A stretch of DNA of 33,144 nucleotides. Source: Bacteroidota bacterium. GTDB lineage: Bacteria > Bacteroidota > Bacteroidia > NS11-12g > UBA955. Location of the stretch: positions 1-33,144 of the forward strand of contig JAIXYV010000044.1 in NCBI GenBank assembly GCA_027490055.1. Direction: 5' to 3'. A model generated the notes under the pieces. The model made no database searches. It was not told where the DNA came from and was given only the letters and a program-made list of their open reading frames with translations. The position numbers and the translations under genes are program-made. Of the stretch, positions 26,901 to 33,144 are shown in pieces (position 1 is the first letter of the stretch; every line of letters starts with the position of its first letter).

Positions 26901-29900
26901 ATTTGAGGCTGGAACTATTAGTGAAACTATAGGCATTCTTGTTCAAGCATTGAACAGCAGAATTTACAGCGAATCCAGATTTAGCCTGAGCGAAAGTCAC
27001 CACATTTCTGAAGGCTGTATCCAAACAACCCAGATTACTTTTACCAATAAGGCGCACAGTAAAGGTATCTTCAGTTGCATAACGGTGATTGCTAATATCT
27101 TTGCCAGCAGATGTTACAGAGTTACCCATATCCCAGCTGTAGGAAAGAATACTGCCTTTAGCGATTTGGGAGGTATTTGTGAAATTAAACAGGTTATTTC
27201 TGAAACACTGAGTATCTTTATTGATTGTAAACTGTACATTAGGGTATTTACCTAAATACACTAAACGAGATTTTGATGCATTACAACCAGCACTGGTGGT
27301 GGTAGACAATCTGATGGTGTAAGTAGAATCCTTTATATACTTTTTATTCAGCACATTGCTATCGGTCGCTGATGTGGCATCACCAAGTACCCATGAATAA
27401 TTGAGAGATCCACCAGAGAATTTGGTTGAATTAACAAAATTGAAATTATGACCATTGAAGCACTGAGTATCTTTATTGATGGTGAAATCAACTACTGGTG
27501 TCTCGTTGACGAATAAGGTTCTTATGATACTATCGCGGCAACCTGTAGGGGCGGTTACTACTAACTTAACAGCATTATTGCCTTTACTAACGAAAGCTTT
27601 TTTGCTGGCAGAATCGATGCTATTGGTATTATCGCTCCAGGTCCATCTATACCTTAATGGTTGAATATTAGAAGTAGAGGTACTATTAAAATTGATGGTA
27701 TCTAAAGTACAATAAATGGCATTTGGATAAGTAAAACCAGCTTTAGGATTTGGCACCACTTTAACATTCTGCCTCATGGTATCGATACAGCCATTAAAGT
27801 TTTCGTAAATCAGCATCACTTTATAATCGCCAGTAGCGGTATAAGAACGCGGACCAGGATTACTGTTACTTTGAACAAAGCCTTCCGTAAAATACCACTT
27901 ATAACGACGGTGATCGTTTTTGTTGATGATGGTGTTATTTTTCAGTTCGATACCATTGGTATTAAAGCAGGTATCTTTTTTAGAAAAAGTAAAATTAGCT
28001 TTAGGAGAAGGCAATACATCCACTACCATGAAGGTGTCGTGGTAGCAGCCGAACTTAGTTTCCGCTCTTAAAACAATTGGATACATATTGGCTCGTTTAA
28101 ATTTATAAAACAAAGCGGTATTCGTATCCTTGGTATACATGACGGTATCGCCAAAATCCCAGCGGAAATGTTTGATGCTATCTTTAAAAGAAGAGTGATT
28201 GGTGTATTTTACATTGATGTTTCTGTTGAGACAGAAAGAATCATTAGAAACTTTAAAATTGGCTTTAGGGATTGTAGAATTACTAACGATTAGAGTATCT
28301 CTTAAAGTACAACCATTGCGTTCTTTAACTTCGAGCCATAGTACGCCTGGGTTTTTAACGGCTCGGTAATAAACCTGGTGACCGTCGTTCCAGCGGTATT
28401 CGTTATCGATATTAAAGCCTTTAGAGATAACAACATAATTTACCTTACCACAAATGGCAGTATCCTTATTGAAGAGGGATTTTATTTTGGTATCTGCCAC
28501 ATATAACAGCTTGGTAACAGAGTCTTTGGCATTGGTTCGTTTATGGTAGCAGTACATCTTTACCGTGTACCAGCCTGTATCAGCATATTTACGCTGCACT
28601 TTAGTGCCGGTAGCGGTTCCGCCATCCCCAAACTTCCAGGAGTAATTCTGAAAACTGTCATTGGTAATGGCATTAAACTTTACAGTATCTCGTTTACACT
28701 GAGCGTTAATAATAACAAAGTTATTTTGTATTGGTCTGAAATTAGCCGCGGCCGCATAGGCATAGCCCTCATACCAGCCGTAGCCATAGACATAAGACAA
28801 GAACCCTTTGGTACTTTTGATATAATGACTTCCCGTATCAATTTGAATCTGAGCGAAGTGATAGCCCGAAAAATTAGGCGCAGTTTTCCATGCAGAGTTT
28901 TTTAGTTTGACATTATTATGCTGGAAGAAGGCCGTATCCGGCGTCTTCGTCATCACATTGATGTAGTGTTCTGGCGAATTTTGTTGCCACCACCAATTGT
29001 TGTACCACCACCAGAAAGGCGTCTGAGAGACGGTATTAACTGTTGCACTGGTACCAAACTGTTCGTCAGGGAACAATTGTACCTGAGCCGGATCGCCGAT
29101 CCAGTATTTGGTTGGATGGTTTTGGCAGGAGTAGCCACCGAGGGCGAACTGAGCAACAGAAATTCTATTGTTAGATGAAATTCTTAATACAGTATCATTG
29201 TATACCTGATAGGTATAATATCCCCCTTGATTTAGCTGAGTGAGGTACGACCCATTGATATAGATATTAGAATTATTTTCAGCTGCAATAATTTTCAGGG
29301 TATAGCCTTTTACATTGTTTTTAAAAGGAAGGGCGGTATAGTTCTGACCCCAGTTAACGGTGGGCATCATTTGCTCGTAGTTATGGTCCCAGCTACTGTA
29401 GCAAGTTTGGTTGCCTATTGTCCTATTCGTAAAGGTCTGCCTGTTACCGGCAAACACAGAGAATTTTGAATAAATATATTTCGACCGCACGATTGAACCT
29501 GTCAGATCGCGGTCGGAGGTCATGTATTGAAAGGTCTCCCCTTTCTTTAGAGTTATTTGAAAGGGTACTCCTGCCTGACTAAATCGACTGCTCGCACCCG
29601 TTGGCACCACTTCAATGACAGAGGAATCAGCAATACCAACAATAACAAACTCTGGTGATTGAAGTGTTTTTCCGTTACACGACCAGCCCCAGTTGTAGGT
29701 ATCGTCGTTAGTAGTGATAAAATATTCTGGTGAATAGACAATTGAAGCAGTCGGAATGACGACTGTAGCACCCTTAGACCACCAGTAACGGTTTACAGCA
29801 TACACATTGATAATAGTATCTGCCTGAATACGAACGCCATTGGTTGTTACAGTATCCGAATAGCGGCAAACCACTTCACGTGGCAAACGCACCATTTTGG

Positions 29901-30147
29901 TAACGTTAGGTTGAAGGGTAACTGACCTGGAAAAATTCTGTCCCGGAGCTGTTACGGTAACATTTGCAGCATACTGAGAAGAAAGAAAGATCTCAGCCGT
30001 ATCATTATTGTAATAGTTATTGTTGTAGTAGCAATACCAGTCCTGGGCCATAAATGCCACCCAAAAATCTTTGCCTGCCGTACCCTGAGCATTTGATTTA
30101 CAAATACTTAACAGCACAAACAGAGTGATCAGAAGGGGACGTCTCAT
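23902..30147 (-). CDS. Giant secreted PKD-repeat protein with IgGFc-binding-like head and type B T9SS domain
   Basis: A 2081-residue protein starting at ATG 30147. A signal peptide covers 1-20. An N-terminal domain of about 450 residues begins GTAGKDFWVAFM and resembles the IgGFc-binding N-terminal family. About 18 PKD-like repeats of 83-88 residues follow from about 472 to 1985, each with a Cys near the start (mostly QCF/QCL/QCW), a central W.FGD-type strand, a Y......Y.VRL strand and a late Cys. The end is a gliding-motility-associated/type B sorting domain (LPNAFSPNGDVHNN ... FNRWGEKLWES ... GWDGYY). It should be secreted by T9SS and form a long rod on the surface or in the matrix; an adhesive role is inferred from the architecture. 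The two Cys per repeat may form disulfides. Confidence 0.9.
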   Translation of the reverse strand: MRRPLLITLFVLLSICKSNAQGTAGKDFWVAFMAQDWYCYYNNNYYNNDTAEIFLSSQYAANVTVTAPGQNFSRSVTLQPNVTKMVRLPREVVCRYSDTVTTNGVRIQADTIINVYAVNRYWWSKGATVVIPTASIVYSPEYFITTNDDTYNWGWSCNGKTLQSPEFVIVGIADSSVIEVVPTGASSRFSQAGVPFQITLKKGETFQYMTSDRDLTGSIVRSKYIYSKFSVFAGNRQTFTNRTIGNQTCYSSWDHNYEQMMPTVNWGQNYTALPFKNNVKGYTLKIIAAENNSNIYINGSYLTQLNQGGYYTYQVYNDTVLRISSNNRISVAQFALGGYSCQNHPTKYWIGDPAQVQLFPDEQFGTSATVNTVSQTPFWWWYNNWWWQQNSPEHYINVMTKTPDTAFFQHNNVKLKNSAWKTAPNFSGYHFAQIQIDTGSHYIKSTKGFLSYVYGYGWYEGYAYAAAANFRPIQNNFVIINAQCKRDTVKFNAITNDSFQNYSWKFGDGGTATGTKVQRKYADTGWYTVKMYCYHKRTNAKDSVTKLLYVADTKIKSLFNKDTAICGKVNYVVISKGFNIDNEYRWNDGHQVYYRAVKNPGVLWLEVKERNGCTLRDTLIVSNSTIPKANFKVSNDSFCLNRNINVKYTNHSSFKDSIKHFRWDFGDTVMYTKDTNTALFYKFKRANMYPIVLRAETKFGCYHDTFMVVDVLPSPKANFTFSKKDTCFNTNGIELKNNTIINKNDHRRYKWYFTEGFVQSNSNPGPRSYTATGDYKVMLIYENFNGCIDTMRQNVKVVPNPKAGFTYPNAIYCTLDTINFNSTSTSNIQPLRYRWTWSDNTNSIDSASKKAFVSKGNNAVKLVVTAPTGCRDSIIRTLFVNETPVVDFTINKDTQCFNGHNFNFVNSTKFSGGSLNYSWVLGDATSATDSNVLNKKYIKDSTYTIRLSTTTSAGCNASKSRLVYLGKYPNVQFTINKDTQCFRNNLFNFTNTSQIAKGSILSYSWDMGNSVTSAGKDISNHRYATEDTFTVRLIGKSNLGCLDTAFRNVVTFAQAKSGFAVNSAVQCLNKNAYSFTNSSSLKYGTLNYTWTFGDNTSAISKDAKRTYSNFGSYFVSLISNTEHNCRDTAVRLITVNASPKAGIAVNAAKQCFKGNQFVYNSSSTIPSGSIAKYFWSFGDSESDTLRNTRHSYSTEDTFNTRLIVVSDQNCADTTFRQVIAHPQAKAAFAVNNDVQCFKQHKFVFTNQTSVKRGLLSYNWSFGDASNSTDTNFTKKYLKDSVYNIRLIASTEHSCKDTAYKTIVLNVSPDAVYTIAKDKQCFRGNNFNFTNQSSVRKGNIVAYEWQMGDGNTRTTAGVSNYIYASEDTFKVKLIAQTDKNCFDTLMKPAITFAQPNVKFIIPNDSQCWQKNFFNFNNQTKLKYGTLTNSWDFGDNTFSNQFAPSTKKYANKSAAYIIRYKAVSEHGCSDSAKHRIVLLERPISNFDINDSIQCFRGHLFSFNNTTTFSAMNTLKYWWNYDNGDTSIGKLPKTAAYAQPNIYNVRLISYSSLTNCFDTLFKNVIPAPHANVKYTVNNDSQCFRYNKFVFANNSTVQFGSMKYRWSFGDNTFDTAKNPIKKYAVQGAYTVKVVATTNYDCADSTSAIIGFYATPKALFSIDDSLQCLNKQAFNFTDKTTLSKGTYTPSWWFDDNTTASSSQVNNKTFVAANYHNVRLSVITNKACVDTITQRVYLENIQNSRIVLSNKDSQCWKGNAFNFVNQKVNPRVNYTSTKWIYGDGQESTLNTPGTQKYNKDGEFTMLLCTESALGCFDTIRKLIVVHPHPVTAFNAPAVCYPEPVNFNNTSTITKGSIVENIWDFGDTEQGYLPSPVHFYPSSGLYNVRLQTVSNYGCRDTLVINNAANVQDKPKALFDFDQLSTIARDQTRLQFNNKSSSNATRYSWDFGNNTNSILQNPIGLFQDTGRWIVTLVSFTSEGCSDTFKLSTGAILPDFTYFLPNAFSPNGDVHNNLYRGEGSMFAYKFKMEIFNRWGEKLWESTDINQGWDGYYQGELCMQDVYFCRVQIVPFKGTLKTFEQSFYLLR

Positions 30148-30169
30148 GGTTTAAATAGTAGCCTTTTGC

Positions 30170-30199
30170 TTGTTTAATCAATTAAATCTATTAACTTTG
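30170..30199 (+). promoter_or_regulatory. Promoter of the caspase-like gene
   Basis: TTG (30170-30172), a 19-nt spacer and TAACTTTG (30192-30199) match the Bacteroidota promoter with a perfect -7 box. The predicted start is near 30203, giving a leader of about 54 nt. Confidence 0.6.
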
Positions 30200-30200
30200 T

Positions 30201-30228
30201 CAAATATAAGTATATTTACTTATAACAA
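30201..30228 (-). promoter_or_regulatory. Divergent promoter of the giant PKD gene
   Basis: On the minus strand TTG (30228-30226), a 17-nt spacer and TATATTTG (30208-30201) match the consensus. The -7 box lies one base from the -7 box of the plus-strand promoter. The predicted start is near 30197, giving a leader of about 50 nt. Confidence 0.52.
30207..30222. promoter_or_regulatory. 16-bp palindrome in the divergent promoter region (possible operator)
   Basis: TAAGTA-TATT-TACTTA is a perfect 6-4-6 inverted repeat between the -7 and -33 elements of the minus-strand promoter. Its position would suit a repressor or activator site; AT-rich chance pairing is the alternative. Confidence 0.35.
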
Positions 30229-30256
30229 GTCTCATTCATAAAAGTTTTACAGAAAA

Positions 30257-30835
30257 ATGAAAACCGCAAGTTCGTATGCCAAGCAAATCTTCTGTATAGA
30301 AGGCGACTGGCACCCAGATCTGCGTCAGAAGGACACTATTGAAAACGCATTAAAGTTCATGGAGACGGCAAGTGGCATGAAAATCAAATACATACACAGG
30401 CATTGCTCGACTTCAGAAGAATTAAAGAACCGTATCGACGAGTACAGCAAGCGCCGTTACGACCAATTCAGCATTTTTTATTTAGCCTTCCATGGCGTTC
30501 CGAATGGCTTAAAACTAAGTCCGAAGAACATTTTATCTTTGGATGATCTTGCCGATATGGCAGAGAACAAACTTCAGAACAAGATTTTACATCTTGGCAG
30601 CTGCGAGACCTTGAACATCGACCGCCGACAGATTAAGAAATTCTTAAATAAGACCGGGGCCTTGTGTGTGAGTGGTTTCAAAAAAGAAGTCCCTTTCGTA
30701 AGTTCCACTATTTTCGACGTTCTGTACTTCGAAATGTGTCAGTACTACAAACAGATGCATGTCATCGAAAAACACATGAAAAATTATTATGGCAAACTGA
30801 TGAAAGAATTGCAGTTTGTGATGGTATACGAATAA
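30257..30835 (+). CDS. Predicted caspase/CHAT-like (clan CD) cysteine peptidase-fold protein
   Basis: A 192-residue soluble protein without signal peptide or membrane helix. It starts IFCIEGDWHPDL and has two hallmarks of the caspase-haemoglobinase fold: a strand ending in His-Gly (FYLAFHG, His79) and a later strand ending in Cys (ILHLGSCET, Cys116). A third strand (GALCVSGFKKEVPFVSS, 134-150) resembles the region after the catalytic Cys of CHAT peptidases. From memory, the pattern is that of an uncharacterised small bacterial family (possibly DUF6642), which I cannot verify here. If active it would be a stand-alone His-Cys peptidase; substrate unknown. It has its own promoter and terminator and diverges from the giant PKD gene. 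Confidence 0.7.
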   Translation: MKTASSYAKQIFCIEGDWHPDLRQKDTIENALKFMETASGMKIKYIHRHCSTSEELKNRIDEYSKRRYDQFSIFYLAFHGVPNGLKLSPKNILSLDDLADMAENKLQNKILHLGSCETLNIDRRQIKKFLNKTGALCVSGFKKEVPFVSSTIFDVLYFEMCQYYKQMHVIEKHMKNYYGKLMKELQFVMVYE

Positions 30836-30850
30836 ATATTATATCGCTAC

Positions 30851-30885
30851 AACAAAAAACCCCGGTCGAGCCGGGGTTTTTTGTT
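30851..30885. terminator. Bidirectional intrinsic terminator
   Basis: A perfect 15-bp stem (30851-30865 with 30871-30885) has a CCCCGG/CCGGGG core, a 5-base loop and flanking A and T runs. It lies between the convergent caspase-like and S9 peptidase genes and can serve both. Confidence 0.92.
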
Positions 30886-30908
30886 TCTGTGGAGCGCGGC
30901 TCCAACGC

Positions 30909-33068
30909 TTATAATTTCTCTGTTATAAACTTCGTAATCTTTGTAAACAGATGTAACCTCGTCTTGCCACCGCTTATGCCGTGGTTTTTATTCGGATAGT
31001 ACTCGGCATCGTAAGCTATGTTCTTATCGTTCATGGCTCTTACCATCTCTGCGGCATTCTGGAAATGCACATTGTCATCCGCCGTGCCATGGATGATCAA
31101 ATAATTGCCTTTGATTTTATCGACATGCGATAATGGTGAATTCTCATCATAGCCTAATGGATTCTCCTTTGGTGTACGCATATATCTCTCTGTATAAATA
31201 TTATCGTAAAAACGCCAGTTCGTTACCGGGGCAACCGCTACAGCAGTCTTGAAATAATCAGCACCCTTGGTGATACAATTACTAGCCATAAAGCCTCCGT
31301 AACTCCACCCAAAAATCCCAATTCTGGTCTTGTCTACATAGGACTGAGAACCAAAATATTTAGCCGCTTCAATATAATCGATGGTCTCGTATTTACCCAG
31401 ATTCAAATAGGTCATTTTCTTGAACAACTCGCCTCTGCCACCACTTCCGCGATTGTCTACCGAGATGACGATATAACCCTTAGCAGCCATATACTGATAC
31501 CACATGTAATTGCCGCCCTGCCACTGGTTTTTTACAGTTTGGTAACCAGGACCGCCATACACAAAAAACAATACAGGATACTGTTTTGATGGATCAAAAT
31601 CTGGAGGTACAATCTTCCAGTAATCCAATGTCACATTCTCAGAACTCACAAATGATCCGAACTCTACATTGCCTAATGCCATCGCAGACAATTTATCTTT
31701 TAAAGCCTGATTGTTTTCTAAAACCCTCAGGGTTGAACCATCCATATTTTTAATAGTATAAACAGCCGGTGCCGTCATACTCGAATAATTGTCAATAAAA
31801 TAATCAAATGTACTGGTGAACGATACTGAGTGCCAGCCTGCTTCGGTAGTTAATTGCTCAATTGCGCCTGATTTAATTGATACAGAATACAACTGACGTT
31901 CACTAGGTTTTCCCTTGCCTGAAGTAAAAAATACTTTACCAGACGATACTCCGCAAATGGCATCTATCTCCCACTCGCCTTTTGTTAATTGAGTAACATT
32001 ATATTTAGCATCAATGGCATATAAATGTTTAAATCCGCTCTTCTCTGAAGAGAAAATTGCCATTGGCATAGTAGAATCGCCATTGATAAACTGCCAGTCT
32101 TCAATCTCTACATACCATTGATTTATTTCAGTGTAGATAACCTGAGGTTTGCTGTAGTAGTAGCTAAATCTTAGAACTTCGAGCTTATTCTGCAAGCGGT
32201 TTAATCGCTGAACTGATAAGAAATTAGTACTCATCCATTTGATACGGGGCAGGTACTGATCATTTGCAGAGCCTGTTTCACACAGCACATCTTTCTTCTT
32301 GCCAATCTTGTGAATGTATACATCTACCTTACTGTTTGGCTCACCAGCCTTAGGGTACTTCCAGGTTTCTTTCTCTGGATACAATTTACCATAAATATCC
32401 ATACTAAAATATGGAACAGCGGTTTCATCAAATTTGTAGTAGGCGATAAACTGACCATCAGGACTCCATTCGAAGCCTCTGCTCATACTAAACTCTTCTT
32501 CATATACCCAGTCGACCGCCCCATTGATGATACTATTTTTAGCACCATCTCTGGTGATTTGCACATCTTTTTTCCTGATCAAATCAAAGTAAAAAAGATT
32601 GTTATCGCTGACATAGGCTACTTTGGTCGCATCAGGACTTAAACTAGCGTACATAATTTTCTTATTGGAAATACGTGTTATGGTGCCAGTTCTTAAATCA
32701 TAAACGTAGGTATTACTCTTTCCGCTGTGACGGTACACTGATTCGAAACCATTAGTGATTAAGACTTTGGTTTCGTCGTTACTGAAAGTATAAGATTCAA
32801 TAGAAACAGGCATTGAATCAACCAGAATTTTATCTGTCGAGAACATCGTGCTTAATTTATTTCCAGTTTTAAAATCATAACGGTTACATGATCTTGTTTT
32901 ATCAGCATTCATATCCAGCTGACAATAGGTTTTACCATCATTTAGGGAATTGAAACCTGGTACGAACTTCGGACTGTACTCGCGGCTGTTCCAGATGGAT
33001 TCAAGACTCAGTTGTGCCATCCCTGCAGTGCTGCAGATTAGCGACAATAACATTAAAAAGACTCTCAT
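30909..33068 (-). CDS. DPP IV-type S9 family serine peptidase
   Basis: A 719-residue protein from ATG 33068; a TTG three codons upstream (33077) is less likely because the signal peptide MRVFLMLLSLICSTAGMAQ begins at the ATG. An N-terminal beta-propeller (about 40-480) contains the DPP IV double-Glu motif in DWVYEEEF, which binds the substrate N-terminus. The alpha/beta-hydrolase domain follows, with catalytic Ser589 (GWSYGG), Asp664 (HGTADDNVHF) and His696 (NKNHGI). It should remove Xaa-Pro (or similar) dipeptides from peptides in the periplasm, supporting peptide nutrition. It is monocistronic, ending before the shared terminator at 30851-30885. Confidence 0.95.
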   Translation of the reverse strand: MRVFLMLLSLICSTAGMAQLSLESIWNSREYSPKFVPGFNSLNDGKTYCQLDMNADKTRSCNRYDFKTGNKLSTMFSTDKILVDSMPVSIESYTFSNDETKVLITNGFESVYRHSGKSNTYVYDLRTGTITRISNKKIMYASLSPDATKVAYVSDNNLFYFDLIRKKDVQITRDGAKNSIINGAVDWVYEEEFSMSRGFEWSPDGQFIAYYKFDETAVPYFSMDIYGKLYPEKETWKYPKAGEPNSKVDVYIHKIGKKKDVLCETGSANDQYLPRIKWMSTNFLSVQRLNRLQNKLEVLRFSYYYSKPQVIYTEINQWYVEIEDWQFINGDSTMPMAIFSSEKSGFKHLYAIDAKYNVTQLTKGEWEIDAICGVSSGKVFFTSGKGKPSERQLYSVSIKSGAIEQLTTEAGWHSVSFTSTFDYFIDNYSSMTAPAVYTIKNMDGSTLRVLENNQALKDKLSAMALGNVEFGSFVSSENVTLDYWKIVPPDFDPSKQYPVLFFVYGGPGYQTVKNQWQGGNYMWYQYMAAKGYIVISVDNRGSGGRGELFKKMTYLNLGKYETIDYIEAAKYFGSQSYVDKTRIGIFGWSYGGFMASNCITKGADYFKTAVAVAPVTNWRFYDNIYTERYMRTPKENPLGYDENSPLSHVDKIKGNYLIIHGTADDNVHFQNAAEMVRAMNDKNIAYDAEYYPNKNHGISGGKTRLHLFTKITKFITEKL

Positions 33069-33074
33069 ATCTGG

Positions 33075-33082
33075 CAAAAATA
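33075..33082 (-). promoter_or_regulatory. Candidate -7 box (TATTTTTG) of the S9 peptidase gene
   Basis: On the minus strand TATTTTTG matches TAnnTTTG exactly and ends six bases before the ATG at 33068. It predicts a transcript start within a few bases of the ATG. No TTG at the usual distance was found before the window end. Confidence 0.35.
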
Positions 33083-33144
33083 CAGAAAAAACACACTTTT
33101 ACCTACCCCTAAAGTTTATTGACTCTTTGATAATTTATTGGAAA

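Noticed and set aside
9376-30147. A T9SS machinery locus
   Set aside because: Only cargo proteins with sorting domains are present; none of the secretion components (for example SprA, GldK-N, PorV) was seen.

Overview
The window looks like a chromosomal segment of a moderately AT-rich Bacteroidota, most like Chitinophagales/Sphingobacteriales-type genomes (taxon inferred, not proven). Three kinds of evidence support this. Four secreted proteins end in type IX secretion (T9SS) sorting domains: three type A 'YPNPA/YPNPV/FPNPA' tails and one type B gliding-motility-associated tail. Candidate promoters match the Bacteroidota pattern TTG-N17-23-TAnnTTTG. Shine-Dalgarno sites are not evident. No tRNA, rRNA, CRISPR array, transposase or phage gene was seen.

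Layout: (1) 1-3345 (+): a tight envelope operon encoding an outer-membrane barrel protein (5'-truncated by the window edge), a TPR protein, the lipoprotein LptC and a two-helix membrane peptide. (2) 3346-6832 (-): a YdjM-like membrane hydrolase, then a 378-bp gap with foldback repeats, then a two-gene unit of an LPG-synthase-type membrane protein and a family 2 glycosyltransferase. (3) 6827-7426 (+): ruvC, head-to-head with the previous unit through a shared TTGCAA palindrome. (4) 7434-9292 (-): an ECF sigma factor followed by an unusual anti-sigma-like protein with an inner-membrane helix and an outer-membrane-barrel-like C-terminus. (5) 9376-14090 (-): two secreted T9SS cargo proteins, one with DUF4397 repeats and one with PKD domains plus a Kazal-like domain, each followed by a clear intrinsic terminator. 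(6) 14246-18677 (-): a chain of a T9SS protein, truB, ribF and an M23/LysM peptidase, with two 23-nt overlaps. (7) 18905-23459 (+): a 999-residue TPR protein and an FAD-dependent oxidoreductase. (8) 23460-23901: convergent intergenic DNA with a C-rich tract, two tandem copies of a 147-bp unit and arrays of a 7-bp repeat. (9) 23902-30147 (-): a 2081-residue secreted protein with an IgGFc-binding-like head, about 18 PKD-like repeats and a type B T9SS tail. (10) 30257-30835 (+): a small caspase/CHAT-like protein divergent from the giant gene. (11) 30909-33068 (-): a DPP IV-type S9 peptidase.

Much of the window serves the cell envelope and cell surface: LptC and barrel assembly, membrane glycosyl transfer, peptidoglycan hydrolysis, periplasmic peptidase and secreted PKD adhesin-like proteins. 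Interspersed are housekeeping genes (ruvC, truB, ribF). The observations most worth following are the single-polypeptide anti-sigma/barrel candidate, the caspase-like protein with its back-to-back divergent promoters, the 147-bp/heptamer repeat block, the alternating repeat architecture of the giant protein, and the Kazal-like domain in a T9SS cargo protein.
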